A DNA stretch of 5,195 bases from positions 1-5,195 of the forward strand of contig JAADGA010000128.1 in assembly GCA_013152615.1 (NCBI GenBank). Direction: 5' to 3'. A program made the position numbers and the translations under genes. This document shows positions 1 to 5,148 of this stretch, piece after piece; the first letter of the stretch is position 1, and every line of letters starts with the position of its first letter. This DNA comes from Alphaproteobacteria bacterium (GTDB lineage Bacteria > Pseudomonadota > Alphaproteobacteria > Sphingomonadales > Emcibacteraceae). The notes below the pieces were generated by a model. That model saw only the letters and a list, made by a program, of their open reading frames with translations, ran no database searches and was not told the DNA's origin.

Positions 1-1161
1 GTCGCCATTCTGCAGGGTCCCCCGGACGAAAACCCGCGTGGAATCGGTATAAAGCAGCTGTAACTCCTGCCGGGACAGGGTGCTGTATTCCGCTGATCCC
101 TTGTAAGGTTTCAAGGTATAGGCGCTCCACAATCCGCGGCGTCCTTCGGCCAGTGCCGCAGTCGGAATCCAGAAACCGGTTTGTTTAATATCCGTGGTCA
201 CGGTGAGCCGGGCCAGCGCACCGGACCGAACATTGCTCCCGGCATTGATCACATTGAAAATAGCGGTTACGGTACGTGTCGCCACATTCATATTTTTGAG
301 GACAGCCCGCAGGAAAGTGGTGATTTTTTTGCCCTGATAGTCAAAAATATACTGTTTGCCCACAGTGAATGAAGCCAGCGCCGACAAGGGTAACCCCACA
401 TGAATTTCGAGATTCTGGTCCTCAATCAGGCGAACTATCGGCGTCCCCGCCGTGACCGCTGCGCCCTCGTCGCGGTAACGCCTGACGATGCTGCCATCAA
501 ACCGGGCTTTGAGGATCGTCATATCCAGCGCTATTTTCAGGCTGTTTAGCGCCGCCTTCGCGCGCCACACCCCGGCCCCGGTGGAAACTTTATGAGCCTT
601 CAGCGCAATAAGATTGAATTTTGCCTGATCAAACCGCTGTTTAGAAATATTATTTTGGGCTACCAGCGCCCGGTAGCGGTCATAAGTGGCCCGTGCCCGA
701 TCAAGCCGGGCGGTGGTTTCGTGATTGAGGGCGACGGCGCGGGCAAGATCAGCCTTCAGCTCTTGTGCGCGTGCATCAAGTCTGCGCCGGTCCAGCCGGG
801 CCAGAATATCGCCTTTTTTGACCCGGTCGCCGTTTTTAACCAGCACCTGTGCCAGAATTCCGCCGCTGTCAAAGCCGTAATCACTTTCCCGTCGTGCAGT
901 TATGGTGCCGGAATATTTCTGCTTTATCTGATAATGGCTCACCGCCTTAAGGGTCATTACATTTACGTAAAGCGCGTGGTTTAACAGATTTCTGTCCAGC
1001 CCCTGATCCGTTATTTCCGGTGATTTGGCCAATGATATCATGGCATAAAGTGCCGCAATCAACAGCGCCCCGAATATAATCAACAGGCCGTTCCGGATAT
1101 ATAGCGAAACGGTAACGGCAGATTTTCCTGAAACCGTATTTTCGGGAATATTATCAACCAT
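1..1161 (-). CDS. RND efflux periplasmic adaptor subunit (HlyD/AcrA family), 3' end outside window
   Basis: The frame is open from ATG at 1161 down to base 1, giving 387 residues with no stop, so the C-terminus is missing. Residues 24-45 form one hydrophobic membrane anchor after a short polar N-terminus; no lipobox is seen. Residues 83-124 (YSGTITARRE to GDILARLD) are the biotinyl-lipoyl-like hairpin, with the family's VKNGDRVKKGD turn. About 125-211 is an Ala/Leu/Arg-rich alpha-helical hairpin. Its tip, RYRALVAQNNIS, fits the R-x3-L-x6-S motif (R162, L166, S173) known in AcrA/MacA adaptors for contact with TolC-type channels. Residues 212-330 fit the returning lipoyl and beta-barrel domains. 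By family, it bridges an inner-membrane RND pump and an outer-membrane channel in the periplasm; the pump gene probably lies left of the window. No in-frame start lies upstream before a stop (TAA at about 1190), and GAGAAG precedes the ATG by about 7 nt. Substrate unknown. Confidence 0.9.
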   Translation of the reverse strand, partial: MVDNIPENTVSGKSAVTVSLYIRNGLLIIFGALLIAALYAMISLAKSPEITDQGLDRNLLNHALYVNVMTLKAVSHYQIKQKYSGTITARRESDYGFDSGGILAQVLVKNGDRVKKGDILARLDRRRLDARAQELKADLARAVALNHETTARLDRARATYDRYRALVAQNNISKQRFDQAKFNLIALKAHKVSTGAGVWRAKAALNSLKIALDMTILKARFDGSIVRRYRDEGAAVTAGTPIVRLIEDQNLEIHVGLPLSALASFTVGKQYIFDYQGKKITTFLRAVLKNMNVATRTVTAIFNVINAGSNVRSGALARLTVTTDIKQTGFWIPTAALAEGRRGLWSAYTLKPYKGSAEYSTLSRQELQLLYTDSTRVFVRGTLQNGD

Positions 1162-1241
1162 GCTGTTGCTTCTCGTATCTGTCTTGCATTATGGTCCTGA
1201 TCAAGGGGGGAGGTGGGTAGAATCAATCATTATGTTTACGG

Positions 1242-1254
1242 TGATAACATATCA
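1242..1254. promoter_or_regulatory. Palindrome TGATA-ACA-TATCA over the -10 box (operator candidate)
   Basis: Perfect 5-bp inverted arms separated by 3 nt cover the predicted -10 hexamer of the adaptor promoter. A wider imperfect symmetry, GTGA at 1241 to TCAC at 1264-1267, surrounds it. A repressor bound here would block RNA polymerase, and RND pump operons are often controlled this way. No regulator gene is visible in the window, and an AT-rich 13-mer can be palindromic by chance. Confidence 0.3.
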
Positions 1255-1273
1255 TTTATATATTCACTGTCAA
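1246..1273 (-). promoter_or_regulatory. Predicted sigma-70-type promoter of the RND adaptor gene
   Basis: On the minus strand TTGACA (1273-1268, perfect -35 consensus) is followed after 16 nt by TATGTT (1251-1246, 4 of 6 consensus). Transcription would begin near 1239, leaving a leader of about 78 nt before the ATG at 1161. Orientation and distance fit the adaptor gene. Predicted from sequence only. Confidence 0.5.
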
Positions 1274-1339
1274 CATCATTCGGGAGAAAGATTTCTTGGG
1301 TTTTTTAAACGATAACAGAATATTTTCCTGAAGCGACTC

Positions 1340-1348
1340 TGCTAAAAT
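1340..1348 (+). promoter_or_regulatory. Extended -10 promoter candidate upstream of plsC
   Basis: TGC-TAAAAT is an extended -10 element (TGn plus 5 of 6 consensus) on the plus strand, with no convincing -35 box at 16-18 nt. A start about 7 nt downstream would place the 5' end at the base of the inverted repeat that begins at 1355. It is weaker than the promoter at 1413-1441 and may be chance. Confidence 0.25.
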
Positions 1349-1354
1349 ACCATG

Positions 1355-1401
1355 GTGGTTCCGGGTTTGCTCCCTCGGGCTGCCGTCAGCGGCGGAACCA
1401 C
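1355..1401 (+). other. Structured inverted repeat with 9-bp outer stem
   Basis: GTGGTTCCG (1355-1363) pairs perfectly with CGGAACCAC (1393-1401) across a 29-nt interior. The interior holds two small hairpins: GG-TTTGCT-CC (1364-1373) and GCTG-CCGT-CAGC (1379-1390). The result is a three-way-junction shape that is more GC-rich than its surroundings. T4 occurs at 1411-1414, about 10 nt after the stem, which is too far for a standard intrinsic terminator. It could be an RNA leader element, a short sRNA or a protein-binding inverted repeat. No known riboswitch consensus was recognised. Confidence 0.4.
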
Positions 1402-1412
1402 GAAACACTGTT

Positions 1413-1441
1413 TTGACAAAAAGACCTAAAATAAATACTAT
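1413..1441 (+). promoter_or_regulatory. Predicted sigma-70-type promoter of plsC
   Basis: TTGACA (1413-1418, perfect) is followed by a 17-nt spacer and TACTAT (1436-1441, 4 of 6). It is one of the best promoter matches in the window. Transcription would start near 1448-1450, about 36 nt before the ATG at 1485. The same bases could be read as a TTG start codon, but they make better sense as a -35 box. Confidence 0.55.
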
Positions 1442-1484
1442 GAGAAAAATTTCATATTCTTCATCTTTTCACAGGCAGCTACCA

Positions 1485-2222
1485 ATGAATTACTTGCGTT
1501 CCCTTGTTTTTAATAGTCTCTTCTGGATCATCGCGGCAGTGTGGATAATATTTATTCTGGTGCCGCTGACTTTTTTCAAGTCGCCGACGCCGATGAGGCG
1601 CTCGATGCAGCTTTGGTATAAACTGGTGTTTTATCTTCTGGATAAAATAAGTGGAATCAAGGTAGTGGAACGCGGTATTGAGAATTTACCTAAAGACAGG
1701 GGTTTTGTCCTCTGTTGCAAACATATGAGTAATCTGGATGCGTTGCTGATCAATCGCCGCCTGCCGAACCTGACGGCACTGGCCAAGATTGAGCTATTCA
1801 GGGTTTTCGGCATTAAGCAGGTTCTTGAAAAGATGGGGGTTATTGCCATTGACCGGGGCAAGGGCAAATCCCGGGAGAAAACTTTTGAAGTAGCCCAAAT
1901 CCTGATTGAGCAGAAAATACCGCTGCTGTTATTCGTTGAAGGAACCCGCATTGCTGTCGGCAAACGGAAAAAACTGAAATCCGGGGTATATTATATCCAG
2001 AAAGACACGGATCTTCCGGTGATCTGTGCCTCGACCAATGTCGGGGCTCACTGGCTCAAAGGCAGCCCGTTTAACCGGCCCGGTACCATCGTGGTGGAAT
2101 ATCATCCGGCTATCGAATCGGGACTTGGCAAGGCGGAATTTATGGCCCGGGTGCGCAACGATGTGGTTCTGCACAGCGAAAAGCTTATGGGGGTTGAAGG
2201 CAAAGAGGCGGATAAAGGCTGA
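1485..2222 (+). CDS. plsC: 1-acyl-sn-glycerol-3-phosphate acyltransferase (lysophosphatidate acyltransferase, PlsC family)
   Basis: By family, it transfers a fatty acyl group to lysophosphatidate, making phosphatidate for phospholipid synthesis at the cytoplasmic face of the inner membrane. With start 1485 the protein has 245 residues. Residues 8-31 are a hydrophobic N-terminal segment. Motif I is H80-MSNL-D85 (catalytic HX4D). KIELF (101-105) and GVIAIDRG (118-125) form the substrate/motif II region. Motif III is FVEGTR (150-155), with Val in place of the usual Pro. LPV (177-179) is motif IV, and RPGTIVVEY follows. An upstream TTG at 1413 and ATG at 1440 are in frame. They lie inside the predicted promoter, and the alphaproteobacterial family usually begins with a sequence like LRSLVFN near the start, so ATG 1485 with AGG at 1473-1475 is preferred. 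The family is solid; the exact acyl acceptor is inferred. The gene stands alone and converges on the barrel gene. Confidence 0.9.
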   Translation: MNYLRSLVFNSLFWIIAAVWIIFILVPLTFFKSPTPMRRSMQLWYKLVFYLLDKISGIKVVERGIENLPKDRGFVLCCKHMSNLDALLINRRLPNLTALAKIELFRVFGIKQVLEKMGVIAIDRGKGKSREKTFEVAQILIEQKIPLLLFVEGTRIAVGKRKKLKSGVYYIQKDTDLPVICASTNVGAHWLKGSPFNRPGTIVVEYHPAIESGLGKAEFMARVRNDVVLHSEKLMGVEGKEADKG

Positions 2223-2231
2223 ATCACCCCG

Positions 2232-2291
2232 GATTCTGCCCCTAATTCACCAGGTCCTGCCCTTAATTCACCAGATCCTGCCCTTAATTCA
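2232..2291. repeat. 21-bp tandem repeat, about 2.8 copies, between convergent genes
   Basis: CTGCCC recurs at 2236, 2257 and 2278, an exact 21-nt period. The unit approximates CTGCCCTTAATTCACCAGATC, with substitutions at 2242, 2254 and neighbouring sites. Read on the minus strand, each unit contains GAATTAA or GAATTAG. The barrel gene's stop (2286-2284) lies in the first unit, and further in-frame stops follow at 2265-2263, 2244-2242 and 2226-2224. The repeat fills the gap between the plsC stop and the barrel stop. No clear intrinsic terminator for either gene is visible in it. Confidence 0.85.
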
Positions 2292-2952
2292 TATGGAGGA
2301 CCAGGCCAACTTTGATTACCTGGGTGCTGGGGTCAAACAGAAAGCTGTCCCCGCCCTGTGTCCATGCCACGGAGGAATGTTTGGTTCTGACATATTCCAC
2401 CCGGATGGCGACATCTTCGAGAATACCGACTTCAAAACCGACCCCGTAGCGATAGCCGGCCAAGCCTTTTTTCTGGCTGGTGGCAAAACCGCGACTGCTG
2501 AATTTTATCGTGGTATAGCCCCCTATGGTGTAAAGCAGGATATTATCGGACAGGGTAACGCCCAGACGGCCACTGATATCAAAGGAAAAACCGGATTTGA
2601 GGCCAAAGCTCGCGGTGCCGTCAGATACCGAGCCGGTTCCGCCGTTTAATCCAAGTCCGCCCTCAATGCCGACATATATCGGCCCCCAAACATTGGTGCC
2701 AATGCCACCATACAACACGCCGCCATATCCGCTTTTGCTATTTGTCGAGCTGATACCGTTAAATGTGCTGGTGTTGGCATCAAGTAGTGAATAGGTGGCA
2801 TTTGCCTTTACCTTGGCATAATTGAAGTTAAAGCCGAGATAGAGCCCATCGAAGGGATTGGCATCCAGCCCCGCCTGTGCCGGGGACGTCATCAGGGGGA
2901 GAGCAATCAGGGCGGAGGCACTGAGAACAGCGGTTTTAAATCGGTTGGACAT
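2284..2952 (-). CDS. Outer-membrane beta-barrel protein (OmpA/OMP25-like small barrel)
   Basis: The preferred start is ATG at 2952, giving 222 residues. A TTG at 2976 would add eight. AAAGGG lies about 12 nt before the ATG, and the signal peptide then begins normally: basic RFK, hydrophobic core, cleavage likely after AQA (residue 27). The mature 195 residues suit an eight-stranded barrel. FDGLYLGFNFNYA (34-46) matches the usual first strand. YVGIEGGLGL (93-102), ISGRLGVTLSDNILLYTIGG (126-145) and YGVGFEVGILEDVAIRVEY (169-187) match the alternating strands and turns of bacterial outer-membrane beta-barrel domains. No OmpA peptidoglycan-binding domain follows. It is inferred to be exported by Sec and inserted by BAM. 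The last strand, IKVGLVLHM, has the alternating hydrophobic pattern but ends in Met-Asn, not the common terminal Phe. Precise role (porin, adhesin, structural) cannot be told. Confidence 0.85.
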   Translation of the reverse strand: MSNRFKTAVLSASALIALPLMTSPAQAGLDANPFDGLYLGFNFNYAKVKANATYSLLDANTSTFNGISSTNSKSGYGGVLYGGIGTNVWGPIYVGIEGGLGLNGGTGSVSDGTASFGLKSGFSFDISGRLGVTLSDNILLYTIGGYTTIKFSSRGFATSQKKGLAGYRYGVGFEVGILEDVAIRVEYVRTKHSSVAWTQGGDSFLFDPSTQVIKVGLVLHMN

Positions 2953-2976
2953 TACGGCAAGTTTCCCTTTATTCAA

Positions 2977-3079
2977 GTATTTGACGATGGCTGAAAATTT
3001 GAGCCAGACGGGTTTATGGTTATATTGATGTCAATTTCGTGATCATATTACATTTTTTTTCACCTCAGGAAACAAGAAC
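2977..3079. other. Upstream region of the barrel gene; no ORF or clear promoter
   Basis: This AT-rich stretch must carry the minus-strand promoter of the barrel gene. A perfect TTGACA is present at 3034-3029 on that strand, but no acceptable -10 box lies 15-18 nt downstream. A run of eight T on the plus strand (3053-3060) has no GC-rich stem before it, so it is not called a terminator. Confidence 0.3.
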
Positions 3080-3108
3080 TTGACTCTTGGATAAAATAGC
3101 CATATTTT
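3080..3108 (+). promoter_or_regulatory. Predicted sigma-70-type promoter, orphan, upstream of a terminator
   Basis: TTGACT (3080-3085, 5 of 6) is followed by a 17-nt spacer and TATTTT (3103-3108, 4 of 6). Initiation would fall at G3113 or G3116. The nearest plus-strand gene, ffh, starts more than 500 nt further on, and an intrinsic terminator lies in between, so this promoter most simply serves a short RNA. Confidence 0.5.
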
Positions 3109-3112
3109 TCGC

Positions 3113-3190
3113 GCTGTCTATCAGGAATTTGTAGAGCACAGCGTCCGTGGATGTCCATCAGTCAGCGAAGATTCGCCCACTGATGTTTTT
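3113..3190 (+). ncRNA. Candidate small structured RNA (or attenuated ffh leader), about 75-78 nt
   Basis: A promoter ending at 3108 and a terminator ending at 3190 bracket a stretch without a plausible ORF. Stem-loop 1 pairs CGCTGT (3112-3117) with ACAGCG (3138-3143), extended inward by CTA (3118-3120) with TAG (3132-3134) and a 3-nt bulge. Stem-loop 2 is the terminator hairpin (3156-3185). A linker of about 11 nt separates them. No tRNA cloverleaf, SRP-RNA GGAA-loop signature or 6S shape was recognised. The terminator points along the plus strand, yet no plus-strand gene lies between plsC (ending at 2222) and here, which argues for a separate short transcript. The alternative is a premature-termination leader of ffh. 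No expression evidence is available. Confidence 0.4.
3156..3190 (+). terminator. Intrinsic (rho-independent) terminator
   Basis: CATCAGT (3156-3162) pairs perfectly with ACTGATG (3179-3185). GCGAA (3165-3169) pairs with TTCGC (3172-3176) inside a 2x2 internal loop (CA/CC). Five T follow directly (3186-3190). The T-run is only on the plus-strand 3' side, which sets the direction. Confidence 0.6.
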
Positions 3191-3242
3191 GTGTTATGTG
3201 ATGTTGCGATATTGAAAGGAAATAAAGTCATAATCCCACAGT

Positions 3243-3320
3243 CGGAAACCGGCAAAGGGCAACGTCCTCTCCGGATTGGCTCAAACTCCGAAGGCCATGA
3301 ATGGCCTGAGGCAAGGCCGA
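3243..3320. repeat. Interspersed repeat, module A copy 1
   Basis: About 78 bp starting CGGAAACCGGCAAAGGGCAA and ending in GAGGCAAGGCCGA. It is nearly identical to the copy at 3341-3411 and recognisable in a diverged copy at 5006-5075. It holds the hairpin AGGCCAT-GA-ATGGCCT (3292-3307). Bases 3321-3340 after it are only the tail of module B, including GGGGA-GTG-TCCCC, so the body of B is missing from this copy. Confidence 0.85.
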
Positions 3321-3340
3321 GCAGGGGAGTGTCCCCCACT

Positions 3341-3411
3341 CGGAAACCGGCAAAGGGCAACGTCCTCTCCGGATTGGCTCAAACTCCGAAGGCCATAATG
3401 GCCTGAGGCAA
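3341..3411. repeat. Interspersed repeat, module A copy 2
   Basis: It repeats module A copy 1 almost base for base over its first 50 nt. Its hairpin is AGGCCAT-A-ATGGCCT (3390-3404). It is followed by the linker hairpin GCGC-GACC-GCGC (3412-3423) and then module B. Confidence 0.85.
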
Positions 3412-3423
3412 GCGCGACCGCGC

Positions 3424-3482
3424 GCCCGGAGCTTTAGCGCAGGCGGGGGAGCGAGGTGACGAGCGGGGGAAACCCCCGTCAC
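3424..3482. repeat. Interspersed repeat, module B copy 1
   Basis: It starts GCCCGGAGCTTTAGCGCAGG and ends in a hairpin. CGGGGG (3464-3469) pairs with CCCCCG (3473-3478) around AAA. Alternatively, GTGACG (3456-3461) pairs with CGTCAC (3477-3482) enclosing a GGGG/CCCC stem. Its first 46 nt match the copy at 3546-3605. Confidence 0.85.
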
Positions 3483-3521
3483 TTAAAAGAAGTATCCCGA
3501 AGCCCGTAAGGGCTGAGGCAA
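3483..3521. repeat. Interspersed repeat, short module A' copy 1
   Basis: TTAAAAGAAGTATCCCGAAG replaces the first part of module A, and the second half is conserved (TGAGGCAA). The hairpin here is AGCCC-GTAA-GGGCT (3501-3514), a different stem sequence from the other copies but still fully paired. A linker hairpin (GGCCG 3522-3526 with TGGCC 3541-3545, one G-T wobble) joins it to the next module B. Confidence 0.8.
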
Positions 3522-3545
3522 GGCCGCCAATATCCGACAATGGCC

Positions 3546-3605
3546 GCCCGGAGCTTTAGCGCAGGCGGGGGAGCGAGGTGACGAGCGGGGGAGTATCCCC
3601 CACTC
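3546..3605. repeat. Interspersed repeat, module B copy 2, abutting the ffh ribosome-binding region
   Basis: Same body as copy 1. The terminal hairpin is GGGGGA-GTA-TCCCCC (3587-3601), extended by GAG (3583-3585) with CTC (3603-3605) across one mismatch. It ends only about 21 nt before the ffh start codon, so it would sit at the 5' edge of the translation initiation region. Confidence 0.85.
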
Positions 3606-3626
3606 CTGAAAAAAGAGTAACAAAAG

Positions 3627-4991
3627 ATGTTTGACAGTTTAACCGATAATCTGGGTGGTATATTTGACCGGCTGAAAAAACGGGGTGCTTTGAAAGAGGC
3701 TGACGTCAGGGAAGTTATGCGTGAAGTCCGTATCGCTCTTCTGGAGGCGGATGTCGCCCTGCCAGTGGTCAAGGATTTTATCGCAAAAGTCACCAGCCGC
3801 GCCATTGGCGAGAAAGTAATGAAGTCGGTTTCTCCCGGGCAGATGGTGGTTAAAATCGTCAATGACTATCTGGTTGAAATGCTGGGCAGTGACGCGGTCG
3901 GGATCAATCTGGCGGCGGTAGCTCCGGTGCCGATCCTGATGGTCGGATTGCAGGGTTCCGGTAAAACCACAACCGCAGCAAAAATTGCCAAACGCCTGAA
4001 AGAAAAAGATAATAAGAAGGTGATGATGGCATCACTGGATATTTACCGTCCGGCGGCGATGGAACAATTAAGGGTTCTGGGGGAGCAGATCGGGGTGGCG
4101 ACATTACCGGTTATTGACGGCCAGATGCCGGTGGATATTGCCGCGCGCGCGCTGACGGCGGCCAAGCTTCAGGGGATGGATGTTGTCCTGCTTGATACCG
4201 CGGGGCGGCTGCATATTGACCAGACCCTGATGGCCGAGGTCGTTGGGGTAAAAAAGGCAACCAACCCCCATGAAACCCTGCTGGTGGTCGACAGCCTGAC
4301 CGGTCAGGATGCGGTCAATGTTGCCAAGGCCTTTAGCGACCAGATCGGCATTACCGGCGTGGTGCTGACCCGGATGGACGGCGATGGCCGCGGCGGGGCG
4401 GCGCTGAGTATGCGGGCGGTAACCGGCCAGCCGATCAAGTTGGTTGGTGTTGGTGAAAAGCTCGAGGATATTGAAGATTTTCACCCGGACCGGATTGCGT
4501 CGCGCATTCTGGGCATGGGCGATGTGGTGTCTCTGGTTGAAAAGGCCGCCGAGACTATTGAGGCCGAAGAAGCCGACCTGATGATCCGCAAAATGAAGAA
4601 GGGCCAGTTTGATTTTGACGATCTGCGGGCCCAGTTGCGCCAGATGAAAAAGCTTGGCGGCATGTCCAGTATTCTCGGCATGCTGCCCGGCGTCGGCAAG
4701 ATAAAGAAACAGATGGCCACGGCCAACATTGATGACTCTATGCTGAAAAGGCAGGAGGCGATTATCAATAGTATGACCCCGGGCGAAAGAGGCCAGCCCA
4801 GATTGTTGAACGCCTCGCGCAAGAAAAGAATTGCCGCCGGTTCCGGGGTTACTGTTCAGGAGATCAACAAATTGATCAAGATGCAGAAACAAATGGCCGG
4901 CATGATGAAGAAAATGGGTAAAATGGGCGGGAGAGGCATGCCGCTGCCAGGCCAGCTCCCCCCCGGAATGGAAGGATTGCTCCCAAAATAA
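3627..4991 (+). CDS. ffh: Signal recognition particle GTPase Ffh (SRP54)
   Basis: Complete, 454 residues, normal for bacterial Ffh. By family, it binds SRP RNA and signal peptides of nascent membrane proteins in the cytosol and delivers the ribosome to FtsY at the inner membrane using GTP. The N domain is residues 1-85. In the G domain, G1 is GLQGSGKTTT (107-116), DIYRPAA (138-144) is the insertion/G2 region, DTAGR (190-194) is G3, TRMDGDGRGG (248-257) is G4, and GVGEKLEDIEDFHPDRI (274-290) is the closing region. The Met-rich M domain spans 326-433. It includes FDFDDLRAQLRQMKKLGGM and the SRP-RNA-binding SRKKRIAAGSG (397-407). G4 has Arg-Met where E. coli has Lys-Leu, as is common in alphaproteobacteria. 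A modest Shine-Dalgarno AAGAG (3613-3617) lies 9 nt before the ATG. Both flanks carry the interspersed repeat, and no rpsP or other plus-strand gene follows within 200 nt. Identification is secure. Confidence 0.98.
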   Translation: MFDSLTDNLGGIFDRLKKRGALKEADVREVMREVRIALLEADVALPVVKDFIAKVTSRAIGEKVMKSVSPGQMVVKIVNDYLVEMLGSDAVGINLAAVAPVPILMVGLQGSGKTTTAAKIAKRLKEKDNKKVMMASLDIYRPAAMEQLRVLGEQIGVATLPVIDGQMPVDIAARALTAAKLQGMDVVLLDTAGRLHIDQTLMAEVVGVKKATNPHETLLVVDSLTGQDAVNVAKAFSDQIGITGVVLTRMDGDGRGGAALSMRAVTGQPIKLVGVGEKLEDIEDFHPDRIASRILGMGDVVSLVEKAAETIEAEEADLMIRKMKKGQFDFDDLRAQLRQMKKLGGMSSILGMLPGVGKIKKQMATANIDDSMLKRQEAIINSMTPGERGQPRLLNASRKKRIAAGSGVTVQEINKLIKMQKQMAGMMKKMGKMGGRGMPLPGQLPPGMEGLLPK

Positions 4992-5005
4992 ATGAATACC
5001 AGAAG

Positions 5006-5075
5006 CCGGAAATCGACAAAGGACAGCGCCCTCTCCGGATTAGCTCAAACTCCGAAGGCCGCAGGGCTGAGGCAA
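5006..5075. repeat. Interspersed repeat, module A copy 3 (diverged)
   Basis: It begins 14 nt after the ffh stop. CCGGAAATCGACAAAGGACA corresponds to the start of module A, followed by the shared CTCTCCGGATT and CTCAAACTCCGAAGG. Its hairpin AGGCC-GCA-GGGCT (5056-5068) carries one G-G mismatch. The linker GGCC-GACC-GGCC (5076-5087) follows, a perfect stem with the same GACC loop as at 3412-3423. Confidence 0.8.
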
Positions 5076-5087
5076 GGCCGACCGGCC

Positions 5088-5148
5088 GCCCGGAGCTTTA
5101 GCGTAGGAGGGGGAGCGAGGCGACGAGCGGGGGAGTATCCCCCGTCAC
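5088..5148. repeat. Interspersed repeat, module B copy 3
   Basis: GCCCGGAGCTTTAGCG opens it as in the other copies, with a variant middle (TAGGAGGGGG). The terminal hairpin GGGGGA-GTA-TCCCCC is at 5129-5143, followed by GTCAC. No T-run follows, so it is not an obvious intrinsic terminator for ffh. Confidence 0.8.

Noticed and set aside
181..984. Plus-strand ORFs of 63 and 130 residues
   Set aside because: They lie antisense to the RND adaptor gene, whose 387-residue frame carries clear domain motifs.
2026..2649. Plus-strand ORF of 207 residues with a repeated LPLIHQ peptide
   Set aside because: It overlaps plsC out of frame, crosses the tandem repeat and runs antisense to the barrel gene; the peptide repeat only mirrors the 21-bp DNA repeat.
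3006..3034. TTGACA on the minus strand as promoter of the barrel gene
   Set aside because: No acceptable -10 box lies 15-18 nt downstream, so only the general upstream region is noted.
3113..3190. tRNA or 4.5S SRP RNA, given the size and the neighbouring ffh
   Set aside because: No cloverleaf, T-loop or CCA-acceptor pairing, and no SRP-RNA tetraloop signature.
3204..3234. Possible ffh promoter TTGCGA with CATAAT
   Set aside because: The spacer is 19 nt and the -35 box matches poorly; not strong enough to list as a feature.
3243..3605. CRISPR array
   Set aside because: Modules are 60-80 bp, differ in structure, and are not separated by uniform unique spacers; no cas gene is present.
3121..3862. 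Several short ORFs on both strands through the repeat region, with peptides such as LAPPPALKLRA and FEPIRRGRCPLP
   Set aside because: They are translations of the repeat modules themselves, recur wherever the repeat occurs, lack ribosome-binding sites, and one overlaps ffh in antisense.
4104..4892. Long minus-strand ORF of 262 residues opposite ffh
   Set aside because: Shadow of the well-supported ffh reading frame; no recognisable domain.
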